This document shows, one piece after another, positions 35,053 to 46,904 of a DNA stretch of 64,000 nucleotides. The stretch lies in contig JADNRX010000251.1 in assembly GCA_015501595.1 (NCBI GenBank), forward strand, positions 17,155 to 81,154, read 5' to 3'. The notes beneath the pieces were generated by a model. It saw only the letters and a list, made by a program, of their open reading frames with translations. It searched no databases and had not been told where the DNA came from. The translations under genes and the position numbers were made by a program. This DNA comes from Hymenopellis radicata (Eukaryota > Basidiomycota > Agaricomycetes > Agaricales > Physalacriaceae). How positions within the stretch are numbered: position 1 is the stretch's first letter; each line of letters begins with the position of its first letter.

Positions 35053-35687
35053 TCATAACTCTTGGGATTTCTTATAATTATACCAATCCTTCCAATTCTT
35101 CCCTAGCTCTGCGTGTATTACTCTCCAATCGAAACAGACATGTGTCGCCCCGCTTCTCTGCACGTCGTAATCCCGCTCTAGAACATCCGCAGGCTCTAGC
35201 GTCAGGTTTGGATCGCAAAGGATGATTTGTCGAATGTAATTCAGACAGTAAGGGATAGTCTCTGTAAGAGTAAGGTTGCTCGCGGTTCCGTCCAACATGG
35301 TACGGATTAGGCGGAGGCAGTGGTCTTCGTGCAGGAAAGACAGGGCGAAAGCACGATATTCTGCACCTAGCCGAAGATAGCCGTACCCGTCAGGCGAATA
35401 CGATGCCCATTCCGCCCGGGCACCTGTTCCAGACACTGGATAGTGCACAGACTCCTCGACGGTCATCGCCACGTAGGGCAGGTTGTCTATTTCCCAGAAT
35501 TCAGGGAAGTCGTCGCCAATAAAAGCTGGAAGATGCGTGAAATGAAGACCTTCCGGCGAAGAACACTGAACGTACTATGCGCGGCGCGTCTCGGGCGGTC
35601 CAACAACGATGAGACTGTGATCGTGAAGCTGAGCGCCGCCGCTATGATGCAGACCGCCAAAATAGCGATGCGTGCGGTGCGATTCAT
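35053..35687 (-). CDS. UstYa/DUF3328 oxidase-like protein 1
   Basis: Two exons (35687-35576, 35525-35053). The N-terminus MNRTARIAILAVCIIAAALS is a membrane anchor. The second exon begins with FIGDDFPEFWEID and VAMTVEESVHYP, as in UstYa proteins. The first metal-type motif HEDHC is intact. The second motif reads YCLNYIRQ, with Tyr where the family has His. LTLEPADVLERD and THVCFDWR follow. UstYa/UstYb proteins form macrocycles on ribosomal peptides in ustiloxin-type pathways. The altered second motif suggests reduced or changed chemistry. Confidence 0.85.
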
Positions 35688-35843
35688 GATGAGGGATGAA
35701 TGGGGTATACAACTCGTGGGAATGTTGATCAAATGCTTCTTGATTTCCTCAATCAATCCTCAATGATGTCGGGCAACATTACGGCTCCGTGGATTGATAG
35801 GGTCTGGGCGAGGTAGCTGTCCATATGCCTCTTGCTGAACACC

Positions 35844-37919
35844 ATGGCGTCGTCGCAGCACTCGGACGAAAAGGCCGCCAGTGACCGCGCTGGTTCTGCT
35901 AGTGACGACAAGCGTACTATGTCAAACCTGCGCCGCTGGCTAATCTTCGTTTCGCTTTCCGTTGCGTTGCTCTTGCCTCCACTTGAACTGGTAAGTCTAG
36001 GGTATCTTGATAGCCGCGATTATTAACGTTTCACTTCTAATAGACATCGGTTTCTACTGCACTTCCCACCATTGTGCACGATCTCAAAGGAGAGGATTTC
36101 ATCTGGGTCACATCTTCATATGCACTTGCATCAACCGCGATCCTGCCTATGAGCGCCAGCCTTGCAAATGTATGGGATCTTTAAAATCAAGCGATTCTTA
36201 TCTTATATTGCATCTAGGTCTTCGGTCGTCGGCAAGCCTTACTCGGCGCACTGGCGCTCTTTCTCGTTGGAAGCGCGTTATGCGGCTCCGCTCATAGCAT
36301 GCCCGCCCTCATCGCGGGAAGGAGTAAGTACCATTGCGTCTCGACGTATGATGAACGCGTCTGATCGCGGCTCATAGCGGTTCAAGGAATGGGAGGCGGC
36401 AGTATTATCAGCTATGTGAACATCATCCTTTCGGATATGGTCCCACTGAGACGTCGAGGTGTCATTGGAGGGATTATGAATCTGTACGTTTTTTCTCGTT
36501 CGTCACTGAACCAAACGAGTAACCTACCCTGCAAGAGCCTGGTCAGTCGGTGCTGGCGTTGGTCCTCTAGTTGGCGGTTTGCTATCTACTCATGGACAGT
36601 GGAGATGGCTTTTCTACTTGAATATCCCTGTGGCCGGCCTAGCGATGGTTATGGTTTTCTTCATTCTGGACTTCACAACCCCGGAAGGGGACTTTCTACA
36701 GAAGGTGTTCCGTTTGGACTGGCCGTAAGCACTTCGTCGTCCTTCCTTCGATGGCTTTGCGACTCAAGTGCTTTAGCGGTACCTTTGTGATTGTTGCGAG
36801 CTCAAGTTCAGTGATCATCGCACTTACTTGGAGCGGTGTCAGGTACTCCTGGTCTTCGGCTCAAGTTCTTGCACCACTTGTCGTTGGACTTGTCGGGATG
36901 GTCGCATTCTTCGTCTACGAAAAGATGGTGGCGCGCGCACCGATTGTAGGTTTTTAGCCTTCAAAAACCCTGCACTGACAGTGCTGACATTCCAATGTAG
37001 ATGCCTTGGAAGATCTTCACTAACCGTACGACTCTGAGCGGATTCCTACAGACTTTCATAAACCATTTTATTAGCTTGGCTATTATCAGTATGTTCCTAT
37101 ATCCCTCGTTTGACATATCTCTCAGAAACGTCCTAGATTACCTGACTACGTATTTTCAAGCTTGCAAAGGAGCTTCTGCACAACGAGCTGGCATTGACAC
37201 CCTTGCCTTCAGTCTCGTTTTGGGACCAGTCGTGTTCTTGACGGGGCTCTCAGTATCGAAGTTGAAGTTCTACCGCCCACAATCTTACGTCGGCTGGGGA
37301 TTCAACATCGTCTCCGCTGGGTTGCTCTCAACCTTGTCGTCCCAGTCGAAGCTGTCACTCCCTATCGGATACTCTGTTCTAGTCAGCATTGGTAACGGAC
37401 TGGTGTCTGCGATGACATCCTATCCTGTACTAGCTCCTTTAGATGTCTCCGATGCATCTTATGGATGGGCGTTCCTCGTCTTTTGTCGCTCGTTCGCTTC
37501 GGTAAGTCATCCGGATGATTTATTCGAAAGTACATACACTGACGATTCGCATAGTATGGGGCGTTGCTGTCGGCGGTACAATTCTTCAGAACCGGCTTTC
37601 CTCTACGCTGCCCCAAAAGTTTAGCGCGCAATTTCCTAAAGGAGTCAGTATTGCGTACGCAGTGATTCCACTTATTGACACGCTTGAGGAGCCCTTGAAG
37701 AGCGAGGTGACGGAGGCATTCGCGAAAAGTCTGAGTTTACTTTGGAAGGTCCTAGCCGGAGTTGGTGGTGCGGGGATGCTTACTGCCCTTATGATGAAAG
37801 ATGTGCCCTTGCACGAGACGGTCGATAAGAAATGGACAGAGAAGACAAAAGACCGAGCACAAGATACTGAAAAGGAAGTCGGTTCGGTTCACGTCGACTC
37901 ATCAGATACTTCTACATGA
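35844..37919 (+). CDS. Major facilitator superfamily efflux transporter (DHA-type)
   Basis: A multi-exon gene starting MASSQHSDEKAASDRAGSAS. After the first helix, STALPTIVHDLKGEDFIWVT and SSYALASTAILPMSASLAN are typical of helices 1-2 of drug:proton antiporters. FGRRQALLGALALFLVGSAL, VQGMGGGSIISYVNIILSDM and RRRGVIGGIMN carry the usual motifs A and B. QRAGIDTLAFSLVLGPVVFL and YSVLVSIGNGLVSAMTSYPV represent the C-terminal half. A hydrophilic tail ends SVHVDSSDTST. Likely a 14-helix exporter of a secreted product. Its position between UstYa genes suggests it exports the cluster product. Confidence 0.9.
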
Positions 37920-38096
37920 TTGATGCACGAGGATGTACGCCACTTTTGTATACGTATTCTTCCCCACAAGAGATCCGATAATTTCTTATCGACATTGTTA
38001 TGCAACTTCGCGTTCTGGGCGTATATCACTCACTTGACTGGACTAATGTGAAGGGTCGACGAGTTCAAGCAACTACAGTGTGATTCTTTAATGTAG

Positions 38097-38770
38097 CTAT
38101 GGAAGTCCAACCTCTGGCGCGAGGGTGGTCATGTCCAAAGCGTCAAAAGCTTCCCAGTTCAACCTCATCGCCTTGTAGTACTCCCGCCAATCCGTACACA
38201 CATGAGTAGCGCCAACTCTCTCAGTTTCGAAATCCCTATCCAGCACATCAGCAGGCTCCAGCGTCAAATTCGGATTACAAAGCGCCAGCATGCGGATGAA
38301 GTTGAGACAGTGCTGGATATGACCCTCCATTTTGGGAGTGTGGTCGTCGGTGGCTAACGCGAGGCGCATATTGCGCAAGCAGTGGATCTGGTGGAAGAGA
38401 TCCAACGCGTATACGCGGTACTCGGGGCCGGAGCGAACGTAGCCTTTGCCGTAGGGGGCGTTTGTCGCCCACTCCTCTTTGGCGTCCGCGTATAGGATGT
38501 CGTAATGGGCGCTCTCTTCCACAATTAGAGAAATGGGTGAGGTGGGGACATCCCAGAATTCTGGGAAATCGTCACCTCGCCAACCTGTGAGAGATTATGA
38601 GCGTAAACACGAAGGAGAAAAAGAAGACAGTCACTACGAGTGAGTTGGCGTGGATTTTCTGGTAGATAACGTCTCAGTAGGAACACGGTCGCTACAACGT
38701 TCGCCAATGTCAGGAAGAGCGCGACAGTACGCAGCCGGAGAGGAGTCTGAGGGCTACTGTTGGGCATCAT
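38097..38770 (-). CDS. UstYa/DUF3328 oxidase-like protein 2 (canonical motifs)
   Basis: Two exons. Exon 1 (MMPNSSPQTPLRLRTVALFL) holds a membrane anchor. Exon 2 starts WRGDDFPEFWDVP, then VEESAHYDILYADAKEEWAT. Both family motifs are intact: FHQIHCLRNMR and HIQHCLNFIRM. LTLEPADVLDRDFE and THVCTDWREY follow. It is the only one of the three paralogues here with both canonical motifs, so it is the best candidate for an active oxidase. It is divergently paired with the third UstYa gene, 176 bp apart, suggesting a shared promoter. Confidence 0.9.
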
Positions 38771-38945
38771 CTCGCTCCTGGATGAATGAGGGAAAAAGAG
38801 GGTGACGGCTTACTTCATGGAATGAATTTGGGCGCGTCATATCGTGATGTTCACATGATCACAGAAAAATCGATAGATCCTGGGTCAGAACCTGTAGTAG
38901 TACCGAGCCGAGTTGAACGAGACAAACATCTTCTTTGAAGATACC

Positions 38946-39603
38946 ATGGCCATCGACATCGCGTTGTCCGGTCGCAAGCGTATTGCGCTCCCCGTTGTTA
39001 TTATCCTTCTATCCGTTGTTGGATACTTGTACTGGCATATTCTCCAAGAACCAAGTTCGCTGAGGCGTCAGTTTCAGCTTCGTGCGTGCAGATTGAAATT
39101 TTTGAATCACAGATGCTCACTTCGTATTAGAGCATAACGCGTTCCTCGGGACCTCACCTGTGTGGGATGTCGGCGAAATGCACGATGCCCTTCTCAACGT
39201 TGAGAACACCGTCCATTATCAGTTGAACGGTACCGCCGCCGACGCAGAATGGGCCGCGCTCGTCCCTCAAAACGGAGGCATCGTATATGTCGGCGATGAA
39301 CGTCGACCATTCATGCCTTCCGTGTTCCACCAGCTGCGTTGTCTGGACATTGTCCGACAGACGTACGTCAACCCGAAGAGCGATCCCGGAATGAAGAAGG
39401 CGCGACACTGCATGAACTATCTGCGCCAGATGATAATGTGTCGGGCCAATTTGAGGCTGGAGCCAGTTGTGGATCCGTTTGGCGTTCACGCTGTCGATCC
39501 CTGGGGCAAACTGACTTGCAAGGATTGGAGGAACGTATATTCAGCTTTTGAGGAGAACCAGGAGGCATATACAGAGTGGCTGGGAGAAACTAGCAGCCAG
39601 TAA
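38946..39603 (+). CDS. UstYa/DUF3328 oxidase-like protein 3
   Basis: Two exons. The first (MAIDIALSGRKRIALPVVII plus LLSVVGYLYW) is a membrane anchor. The second starts HNAFLGTSPVWDVGEMHD and contains VENTVHYQLNGTAADAEWAA. The first motif is FHQLRC, with Arg replacing the second His. The second motif RHCMNYLRQMIMC is intact. LRLEPVVDP and LTCKDWRNVY precede the stop at 39603. Membership in the family is clear. Loss of one metal-type residue may mean a partner subunit role, as for non-catalytic UstY homologues, but that is inference. Confidence 0.85.
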
Positions 39604-39950
39604 CCGAAATTAGGAGCAGTTAGACAGCACTGGTTGAATCGTGCACTGGTTGGCGGCAAAATGGAGATAGAGGATGGAGATGGCCAAGGGGCGAATGACT
39701 CCGGGAAAAGACTCAGGGAAGGCGGAGGAACACCCAAAGAGGAAATTGATGGAGACGTGCTTTTTGACTCCGGACTTGCTCCGGACCATCATCTAAATTT
39801 GCCTCAGCGCGTTCCCACACCATCTGATGCCTGCAGTAGAAAGGAGCGCTCAGCGCATGTTACTCTGATGATAATCATGCCGTACACTCTCGATTCGCGG
39901 TAATAGCGGTCTGTGTGAGAACACGAGGACACTATCTCTCTCCTCGTGGT

Positions 39951-42109
39951 ATGGCGGTCACAGTAGGGATTATTGGCTCTGGAACTGCTGGCCTTGTGTC
40001 TGCCCATGTCCTGAAACAGGATGGTTTTCAGGTTACGATACTCTCCAAGGACAAAACCCCTGGTGGGGTATGGGCCCGTGAAAGGCTCTATCCAGGACTC
40101 GCGCTAAACAAGTACGTCGCATTCAAATCATGGGCTTTCAACGTGTTGATACAGGCAACAGTGTTCATGGGGAGTACAGGTTCTCTTCACTGCCGATGGC
40201 AGCCCCACTCAATGCCGAGAAGACTGGCGGAAGACTGAGTGGAGAGGATATGTGTCGCTACATGACCGAGTTTGCGTCGAGATACCTGAAGGGCAATATC
40301 CAGTATGAAACCGAGGTTCTGCGTGTCCGACGCGTAGATGCCGAACCACGATGGCGTGTCGCGGTCCGGAAGCCAGACGGTTCCGAAGCAACCATGTCCT
40401 TTGACAAACTGGTACTTTGCTCTGGTGTAAGCCATTACTTTTTAATGCAGAAAGCTCTTTTAATTAACCAACTTCAAGGGCTGCACTGTACCGAAGACTC
40501 CCTCGTATTTATCTCAAGATGCCGCTCTTGCAGCTGGGTTTCATGGACCTGTAATTCATGCGATCAACTTCGGTGCCCAACTAGAGTCGATTTTGGACAT
40601 GTCAAAGGCGGTCGAAGTCGGAGAACCTGCTAAGACAATTGTCGTAGTCGGTGGTGCTAAATCCGGGCAAGAGTAAGCGTCGAAAGGCTGAACTGCACCA
40701 TGCTGACTGGACTCAAGCATGGCCACTTGTCTCGCTAAAGAGGGTAGAAAAGTAATCATGGTTTTCGAGAAGGTCGACGCGTATATGGGCGGAGCGAAAC
40801 CATTACCCAACTTCATGCGGAAAAGCCGGTAAATACCTTTTACTTTCTCTAGGTTCTTCTACCTGCGGATGTTGACGACTTTCGTTGTATAGGCTGCTTT
40901 CAATCTTCTCAGCCAGTATGGACTTACCAACCAGATTAGAGTTCGTCTTCGTTTCTTTCTTCTGGCAGGGCATTAAGGCTGACTTGTTACTGTTTCTAGA
41001 CGCTTCCTACATACGACAAACTTGGGAGCCAAGATCGTTCGAGGATGTGGGAAGGGGTGGAGAAGGACACGGTACGCTTAGTTTATTGTCGTCCTGACTT
41101 TCCTAATCATCCGCCAGTTTACTGCTTATGACCTACCGCCAGACTCACCTCTGCGCAATGCTCAATCGCCTTTTTGGACTGTCCGAGTCAATGACGAGGG
41201 AGTCAAGCGGGACGATAGCTTTTTCTCCCTATGCAATGCTGGTAAAATTCAGCTTCTCACTCCAAAGAAAGTCTCTGGGTTTGGACCAGATGGAAAGTCT
41301 TTGCGCCTGAGCGATGGCTCTCTCATCAATGCGGATGTGGTCCTTGTAGGCACAGGTTATTCGTCTTCGTGGCATAATACTTTTTTTGATGGTAAGCTGG
41401 AGAAGCGCCTCACGACCTGGGCTGACCCATGTGTAGAGGCGACAGCGGAGGCTCTTGGAATTCAGCGCCATCCTCCTCCGGCTAGCGACACTGACGAATG
41501 GAGCCATTATGTTACTCTTGAGAACCCGCCTCCAGCACACACGAAGGAAGAACAATGGGCATCTTCCATCTACAGAGGAATAGTCCCCGCGAAGAATATC
41601 CTTCAACGCGACTTTGCGATCAACGGTGCCGTTGTACGTATTTTACCTCTCGTTCTCGTCTGAGTCTCATGCAGCTGCGATCCTTAGATGACAGCCAATA
41701 ACGGCTACGCTTTTGAGTTGATTGCGCATTGGATCTCCTCGTACTTTTTAGCAGACGCGATGAACTTGCCGCCCAACCCCGAGACCGCTAAACGAGAGGC
41801 CGATCGTTATGCCAACTGGACTCGAAAGCGCTGGCCAGATCAGCTGCTGTATCTCAACGAAAGCTTCAGCGCTGCCGTTTATTTCTTCACGTACGTCGTC
41901 GCGGATACATTCTACTGAGGCCGCCTGTTCATCACTTCTTCTTATCAAGGTGGCCACAATACATAGATCAACTATTGGCCGATATACGACTTCCAGGGAT
42001 GCGCAGTGGCGGTAATTGGCTGACCTGGCCTTTCAAGACCATCGACGTTGCTGAAATCGCGAACCTGAAGGAAGAGCGGGATGACCTACGTCGTAAACGT
42101 AAAGTATAA
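39951..42109 (+). CDS. Flavin-containing monooxygenase-like FAD/NAD(P)H oxidoreductase
   Basis: Several exons. The N-terminal FAD motif is GIIGSGTAG (dinucleotide fold). YPGLALN joins after an intron to NVHGEYRFSSLPM, as in FMOs. The internal NADPH fold is IVVVGGAKSGQD. The late motif VLVGTGYSS matches the family ATGY region. NGYAFELIAHWISSYFLADA is C-terminal, and the ending DDLRRKRKV stops at 42109. The family hydroxylates or oxidises small molecules or peptides at N, S or C. Located directly beside the secreted peptide gene and the UstYa genes, it is a plausible tailoring enzyme. Confidence 0.88.
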
Positions 42110-42445
42110 GAAACAGCGAACGCTATCTATACAAAATCTAGAGCCCCGGTTTCCTGAACATGGTCTTGAAACGGAGGACTTTCAACAACCCGCGATCCCT
42201 GCAATTCATTCCGAGAAGATCTTTGTTCGCCGTTCGCTAAATCAATAGCGCACGAGTACTCATGATCGCTATACAACAGAAGAACGCTATCAGAACCCAC
42301 CTGGCGCGCTGATTACAATCAAGTGTACGTGGTGTACATAGTTGAATCGGTTCAGTTCGAACGCGCTCAGGAATATACCATCAGACGCCATGCTTGATGT
42401 CGTTCAAGCGCCGAGTTTTCAGGGAAGAACCAAGTACGAGGCAGC

Positions 42446-42453
42446 TATAAGAA
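42446..42453 (+). promoter_or_regulatory. TATA-like box of the secreted peptide gene
   Basis: TATAAGAA lies 56 bp before the ATG at 42509, in a short purine-rich region. A clear TATA element so near a tiny secreted protein gene suggests strong regulated expression. Confidence 0.45.
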
Positions 42454-42508
42454 TAGGAGGGAAGTAGACGCTCGTCAGGGAAAACCTTTCTACCAGACAA
42501 TCCCAATC

Positions 42509-42726
42509 ATGAAGTTCACCGCAGTCTTGTTCTTCTTCTTTGGCCTTGCTATTGCCAGCCCTCTAATCCACGAGCGAAAGGTTGCCGAAACCGAAAGTAT
42601 GTCGACGTCTCTCAGATGAATGAGTATCGCCTAACTGATAACGTCGTGGTAGGCGAGTGCACCGGTGACAGCGTAGACGTTCCGGAGTCTGGTCAAAACA
42701 CGGGAGGATGTAACGAGGACTTCTGA
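42509..42726 (+). CDS. 53-residue secreted peptide, candidate pathway precursor
   Basis: Two exons (42509-42596, 42653-42726) with a 56-nt intron containing a ctaac branch site give exactly 53 residues. A signal peptide MKFTAVLFFFFGLAIAS is followed by PLIHERKVAETES. An acidic, Gly/Ser-rich C-terminal 23 residues then carry two cysteines (ECTGD...GGC) and end NEDF. A dibasic RK site lies between signal and tail. It is too short for a hydrophobin, has only two mature cysteines and lacks a CaaX pheromone tail. Because it sits in a UstYa/FMO/P450/MFS neighbourhood, it is proposed as a RiPP-like precursor. It could equally be an unrelated small secreted effector-like peptide. Confidence 0.7.
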
Positions 42727-44182
42727 AGAACCTGTAAGTCATCGTCGCTGGCGAATTCACTTAGCTGTGATCTAATCATGCAAGCAGGTGTGGCGTAACC
42801 ACAATTGCGACGGACATAGCATGATGGCGCGAGTGTATTTCTGTATGAAGATGTGATGAGCTTTCAATATAAGTAACGTTTGTGGATCGTTGAGGACTAC
42901 AGTCGACATGACTCACAACTTGGGTTTGTTCCCGACGTCAATGGTAGTCTGCTTGGCCCAAAATCAGTTATGCAACTGTACGATAGTTCGTAATTCTATC
43001 ATTCTGGAACGGTACTGCCGGCGCCGGGTTGAGGCCAAGCATAGCACTTCGCGCTCAAGCTGCCTGGTGGCAGGACGACGCGTCAAAACTCAGTATGAAC
43101 CGGTTTTGAGCTTAGACAGTCCCATAGTCCTGCACCCCATAGTACTTGGTGTGTTCGAGCTTTCATGGCTCCAACCGTGACGCACGGCGACTGGGAGCAT
43201 GAGTGTTTCCTGGTAGTGCGACGTCGGAAATTATTGGACTGGCGGCTAAAAGGGGAAGTTAATCATTCCTGTATGTATTTAAGACGCTTATTGAACAACG
43301 CTGCATTTGTAGTCTGCGGTACTCCGAATGTTTACGCTGAGGCCAGAATCCAGATTCGTGATCAGTGGACGGATGTACATCGAAGGCAATTGACAGATCC
43401 AGTAGGCTGAGGACGCCAGTTTCTATGTCATGGTCGAGTGAACGGATTGACTAGCAGATGAAGAAGTTTCCCGTTTAAAAAGCAGAGATATTGTTCGAGG
43501 ACAAGCTGGCTCAAGTTCAAAAGCGAGTCACGTGGTACAGTACTCGTAAGCAGTCGGCATTGATCTCCTTACCAAATTACTATCTTGCACAATGACCATC
43601 AGACCATTTCACGCAGGTGAAATACGATGATTTGCGGTTTGATTGAAAGTCTCTTGCATCTGGGTCTCGAGAACACTCCGACCGCCGCCATAATTCTCGG
43701 AAGCGAAGTGATACCGCCCACTTCGGGCAAAGGGTAAATTTGGCCACGGCAGCGCTTTGGTCACCTCCTGGAGCTTTCACCCGGGACTCTAGTCACCTCA
43801 AAAGCTTTTCGCCTTTTTTGCGTCTCTTGAAGTTGCTGGAGTCGTCTGAGTCAATTTCATTTTGATTCTCCATGCAATGATCAGCCATATAGTCGACGAA
43901 AATCTAATATGAATAGGTTAAAGTGTGTTTCTATTGCCCAATCTGTATTGGATTTACCCCGCTCATTCCTTCTTGCCCAGAGTGGATATCACGCAGATCA
44001 TGTTCCACTCGACGTCCTGAGTTTCGCCGCTGTATGCCACACTAGACGCGTTCAAGTTTCTCGTAATAGCTGCCCAGGCTGCCGCTGAATGTTGACCGTC
44101 TCCAGTCCGTGAAACTTGCTAATCCTCTGCGACGGCAGTATTTATGGGTGCGATTTACTCAGTCATTTCTCACTCACCAACC
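42727..44182. other. Intergenic between peptide and P450
   Basis: A splice-like gtaagt...gcag segment follows the peptide stop, perhaps a 3' UTR intron. Otherwise only short open frames without support. The P450 promoter should lie near 44100. Confidence 0.4.
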
Positions 44183-46229
44183 ATGAGCCTTTCCAACTTA
44201 CCTCTCCCAGACTTCTCTCCTTCAGGAGTTGCTACTGCAGCTGCTGTCACCGGAGCGGTAAGTACAGGACTCCTTCCGAAAATTTCCAGTGCTCACGCGA
44301 GGACTAGCTCACAACCGTTTATCTGAACCGAAATGAATATCGTGGCGATACCGCTTTGCTTGTTTGTGCCACAGGATGGGGAGCTCTCGCCGCCTCTGGT
44401 GTCTTGCAGGGAAACTCAACGCTCCAGTCCCTCATCATCGCCTTCGCCGGTCTTGGCGCATATCTCGGCTCGATGATTGTCATCGCTGTGGCATACCGTC
44501 TGTCGCCCTTCCACCCGCTCTGGAAGTATCCGGGTCCATTCCTCTGCAAAGTCACTTCTCTCGCGACTATGCACATGGTCTCGACCGGTAAACGCTACCA
44601 AATCATCAAGGCATGGCACGAGAAATACGGCAAGTTTGTGCGAACAGGTAAGCATTCGCTCTTAGGATATCGATCATCTATTAACAGTACACATCTGGAA
44701 TAGGTCCCAACACCTTGTCGATTGCTTCCACTGAGGCTGTGCACCCGATTTACACCACAGCTCAGAGTATGGACAAGAGTAACGCGTACCGTCCTGGACG
44801 TGCGCCAGTCGGTGGCCTGTTCTTTACGCCAAAGCGTGACATCCATAACATCAGGCGCAAAGCCTGGGCTGGCGCGTTCAGCGCTAAATCGTAAGCAACC
44901 TTCGCGCGGACAATGCCGGCGTCGTTGAAACCTTTTAATAGGATTCTGGGTCTCATGGGTGTAGTGGACAAACGGACCAAGCAAATGCTCAGAGTCATGG
45001 AAGACAGGCGCGACAAGGACGGCGCCATTGACATGTCTGAAATCATCCTGCATTGGGCTTACGATCTAATGGTACGCGCTTTGTTCGCGTACGGTATTCG
45101 TGGTGACATTCATGTGTAGGCTGAAATGACCTTTGGGGCGACGAGCAACGTGGAGCTCATGGCACAGGGTGACCCGGAGAATGTCTCCTCTAATGCTCAA
45201 AACGCCACGGTTGTTTTTGAAATGTATGTCCCAAGTCTTCAAAAATGACACTGCTGATGTCTCTTCTCCAGTCTTGGCGAATCTCCCTCCATCTTCGATC
45301 TGGCGTGGCGACTCCCCGTTTCGAAAGAGTTCCACGTTCTTGAAGATACCGCCAGGAAACTCATGGACGTTCGGAAGAACACGACTGGCAACGATCTTGC
45401 AGCCTTCTTGGTCAGTCTTATGCTTGACTTATCGGACTTCAGCTGACATCCGCTCAGCTCGGAGAGAAAGGTGGTCAGAGACTTGGTGATGACGATCTGA
45501 ACATTGACTCTGCCTTCGCCATCGCTGCCGGTACGTACATTCCTTTCTTATAACATACATACCACTAACAGCCTCTTAGGATCTGACACCACCAATGGAA
45601 CCTTGACCATTCTCCTGTACTACCTCATCCGTGACCGTAAAGTGTACAACAAGCTCCGCGACGAACTGGACGCGCACTACAACAGCGCCGACGAGGTCGA
45701 CGACTACAAGGCGCTCATGGAACTGCCCTACCTGTACGGCGTCGTCTGGGAAGGACTCCGCCTCGGGACGCCCTTCGGTGGTCTCCCGCGCGTCGTGGGT
45801 CGCGGTGGACAAATGCTCGATGGAGAGTTCATCCCCGAGGATATCATCGTGTCTGTACCGCCGTACACACAACAAACCGACCCAAACAACTTTTATCCCT
45901 CGCCTATGGAGTTCTTGCCTGAACGGTGGCAGCCCGAGGGTCTTGGTCCCGATACCAAGACGGACAAGAATGCATGTTGTCGTTCTCATACGGTAGGGAG
46001 TAAAACGTGCTGAGCGGGGACTGTGCTGATACTTGTTACAGGTGCATTCAGTTGCCTTGGAAAGAGCTTTGCCCAACAGGAGTTGCACCTCACGGTTGCG
46101 AAGCTTATGCTCACGTACCACATGGAATTTCCCAAGTCATTCGACCACCAGAAGTTTGACGATGGCGTTTTAAATATGCGCACGACCTTGTTCACTTATC
46201 CTCTTAGTATCACTGCTACCCGTCGTTAA
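44183..46229 (+). CDS. Cytochrome P450 monooxygenase
   Basis: About nine exons from ATG 44183 (MSLSNLPLPDFSPSG). Membrane segments lie near LIIAFAGLGAYLGSMIVIAV. The proline hinge FHPLWKYPGPF follows. FFTPKRDIHNIRRKAWAGAF is the C-helix region, AIAAGSDTTNGTL the I-helix oxygen-binding motif, and VVWEGLRL the ExxR. FLPERW is the PERF-like motif, and FSYGAFSCLG the heme-binding loop with the Cys ligand. The stop is at 46229. All key motifs are present. The class is a microsomal basidiomycete monooxygenase; subfamily not assigned. It is the last gene of the cluster and a likely tailoring enzyme. Confidence 0.95.
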
Positions 46230-46377
46230 AGTTTCTTGCTACAATTATCTCCTGCTACATAGCTACCATTACAATAACTACCGGAATTCAATAGAGTAAT
46301 TCAACATGTTTTAAGAAATGGCATTGATGGCATTGACTATTATGTCAATCAAGAATGAAATCTGCAGTGTTCGTGTG

Positions 46378-46779
46378 TTATAATAATAATACCCAGCAAC
46401 TCGAATTCGTATTCCAACGATCCCCATGCATACTTTGGGAGCCTGTGGGTCGAACCCCACCAGGAGATCTCTCCAAAATCTCTTTGGCCGACCACTCGAC
46501 GTGCAAGACTCCCTTCTCGACCGTGGACACGACGAACCTGTCCTCCGTGTTCAACTCGATAAACTCCACCTGCACACAGTCCTTCAAGGTCGCGATCCAC
46601 CCCAGTCCTATCTTGGGGAGCCTAACTTCTCTTTCGTAATAGACCCTCACAAACTTGGGCTTCTTGAAGAACCGCATACACCCCTGCCTCTCCTCCAGCA
46701 GGAAGTTCCATTGGAAGCAAATTGGAAGTGAAGCGCGTAGATCACGCGGATAACACGTGGAATTTGAAGGTCTGGACAT
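46378..46779 (-). CDS. Hypothetical protein (tentative)
   Basis: An open frame from ATG 46779 (MSRPSNSTCYPRDLRASLPI) with RFFKKPKFVRVYYEREVRLP, LGWIATLKDCVQVEFIEL and VVSTVEKGVLHVEWSAKEIL has balanced coding-like composition. It is convergent with the P450 gene. No family is recognised, and neither intron structure nor paralogue supports it. Confidence 0.35.
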   Translation of the reverse strand: MSRPSNSTCYPRDLRASLPICFQWNFLLEERQGCMRFFKKPKFVRVYYEREVRLPKIGLGWIATLKDCVQVEFIELNTEDRFVVSTVEKGVLHVEWSAKEILERSPGGVRPTGSQSMHGDRWNTNSSCWVLLL

Positions 46780-46904
46780 CAACTCTGGTTGATGTGCAGC
46801 TTGACATCAACGTCCATCTTACAGCGCGCCCATTCTCAAAACAAACGGGATAGAGGTAATCCGGCATATTATTTGTTTCTTCCGGGTTCATAAAGCTTCA
46901 TAGC

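Noticed and set aside
42509..42726. Mating pheromone or hydrophobin interpretation of the small peptide
   Set aside because: There is no C-terminal CaaX motif and only two cysteines rather than eight.
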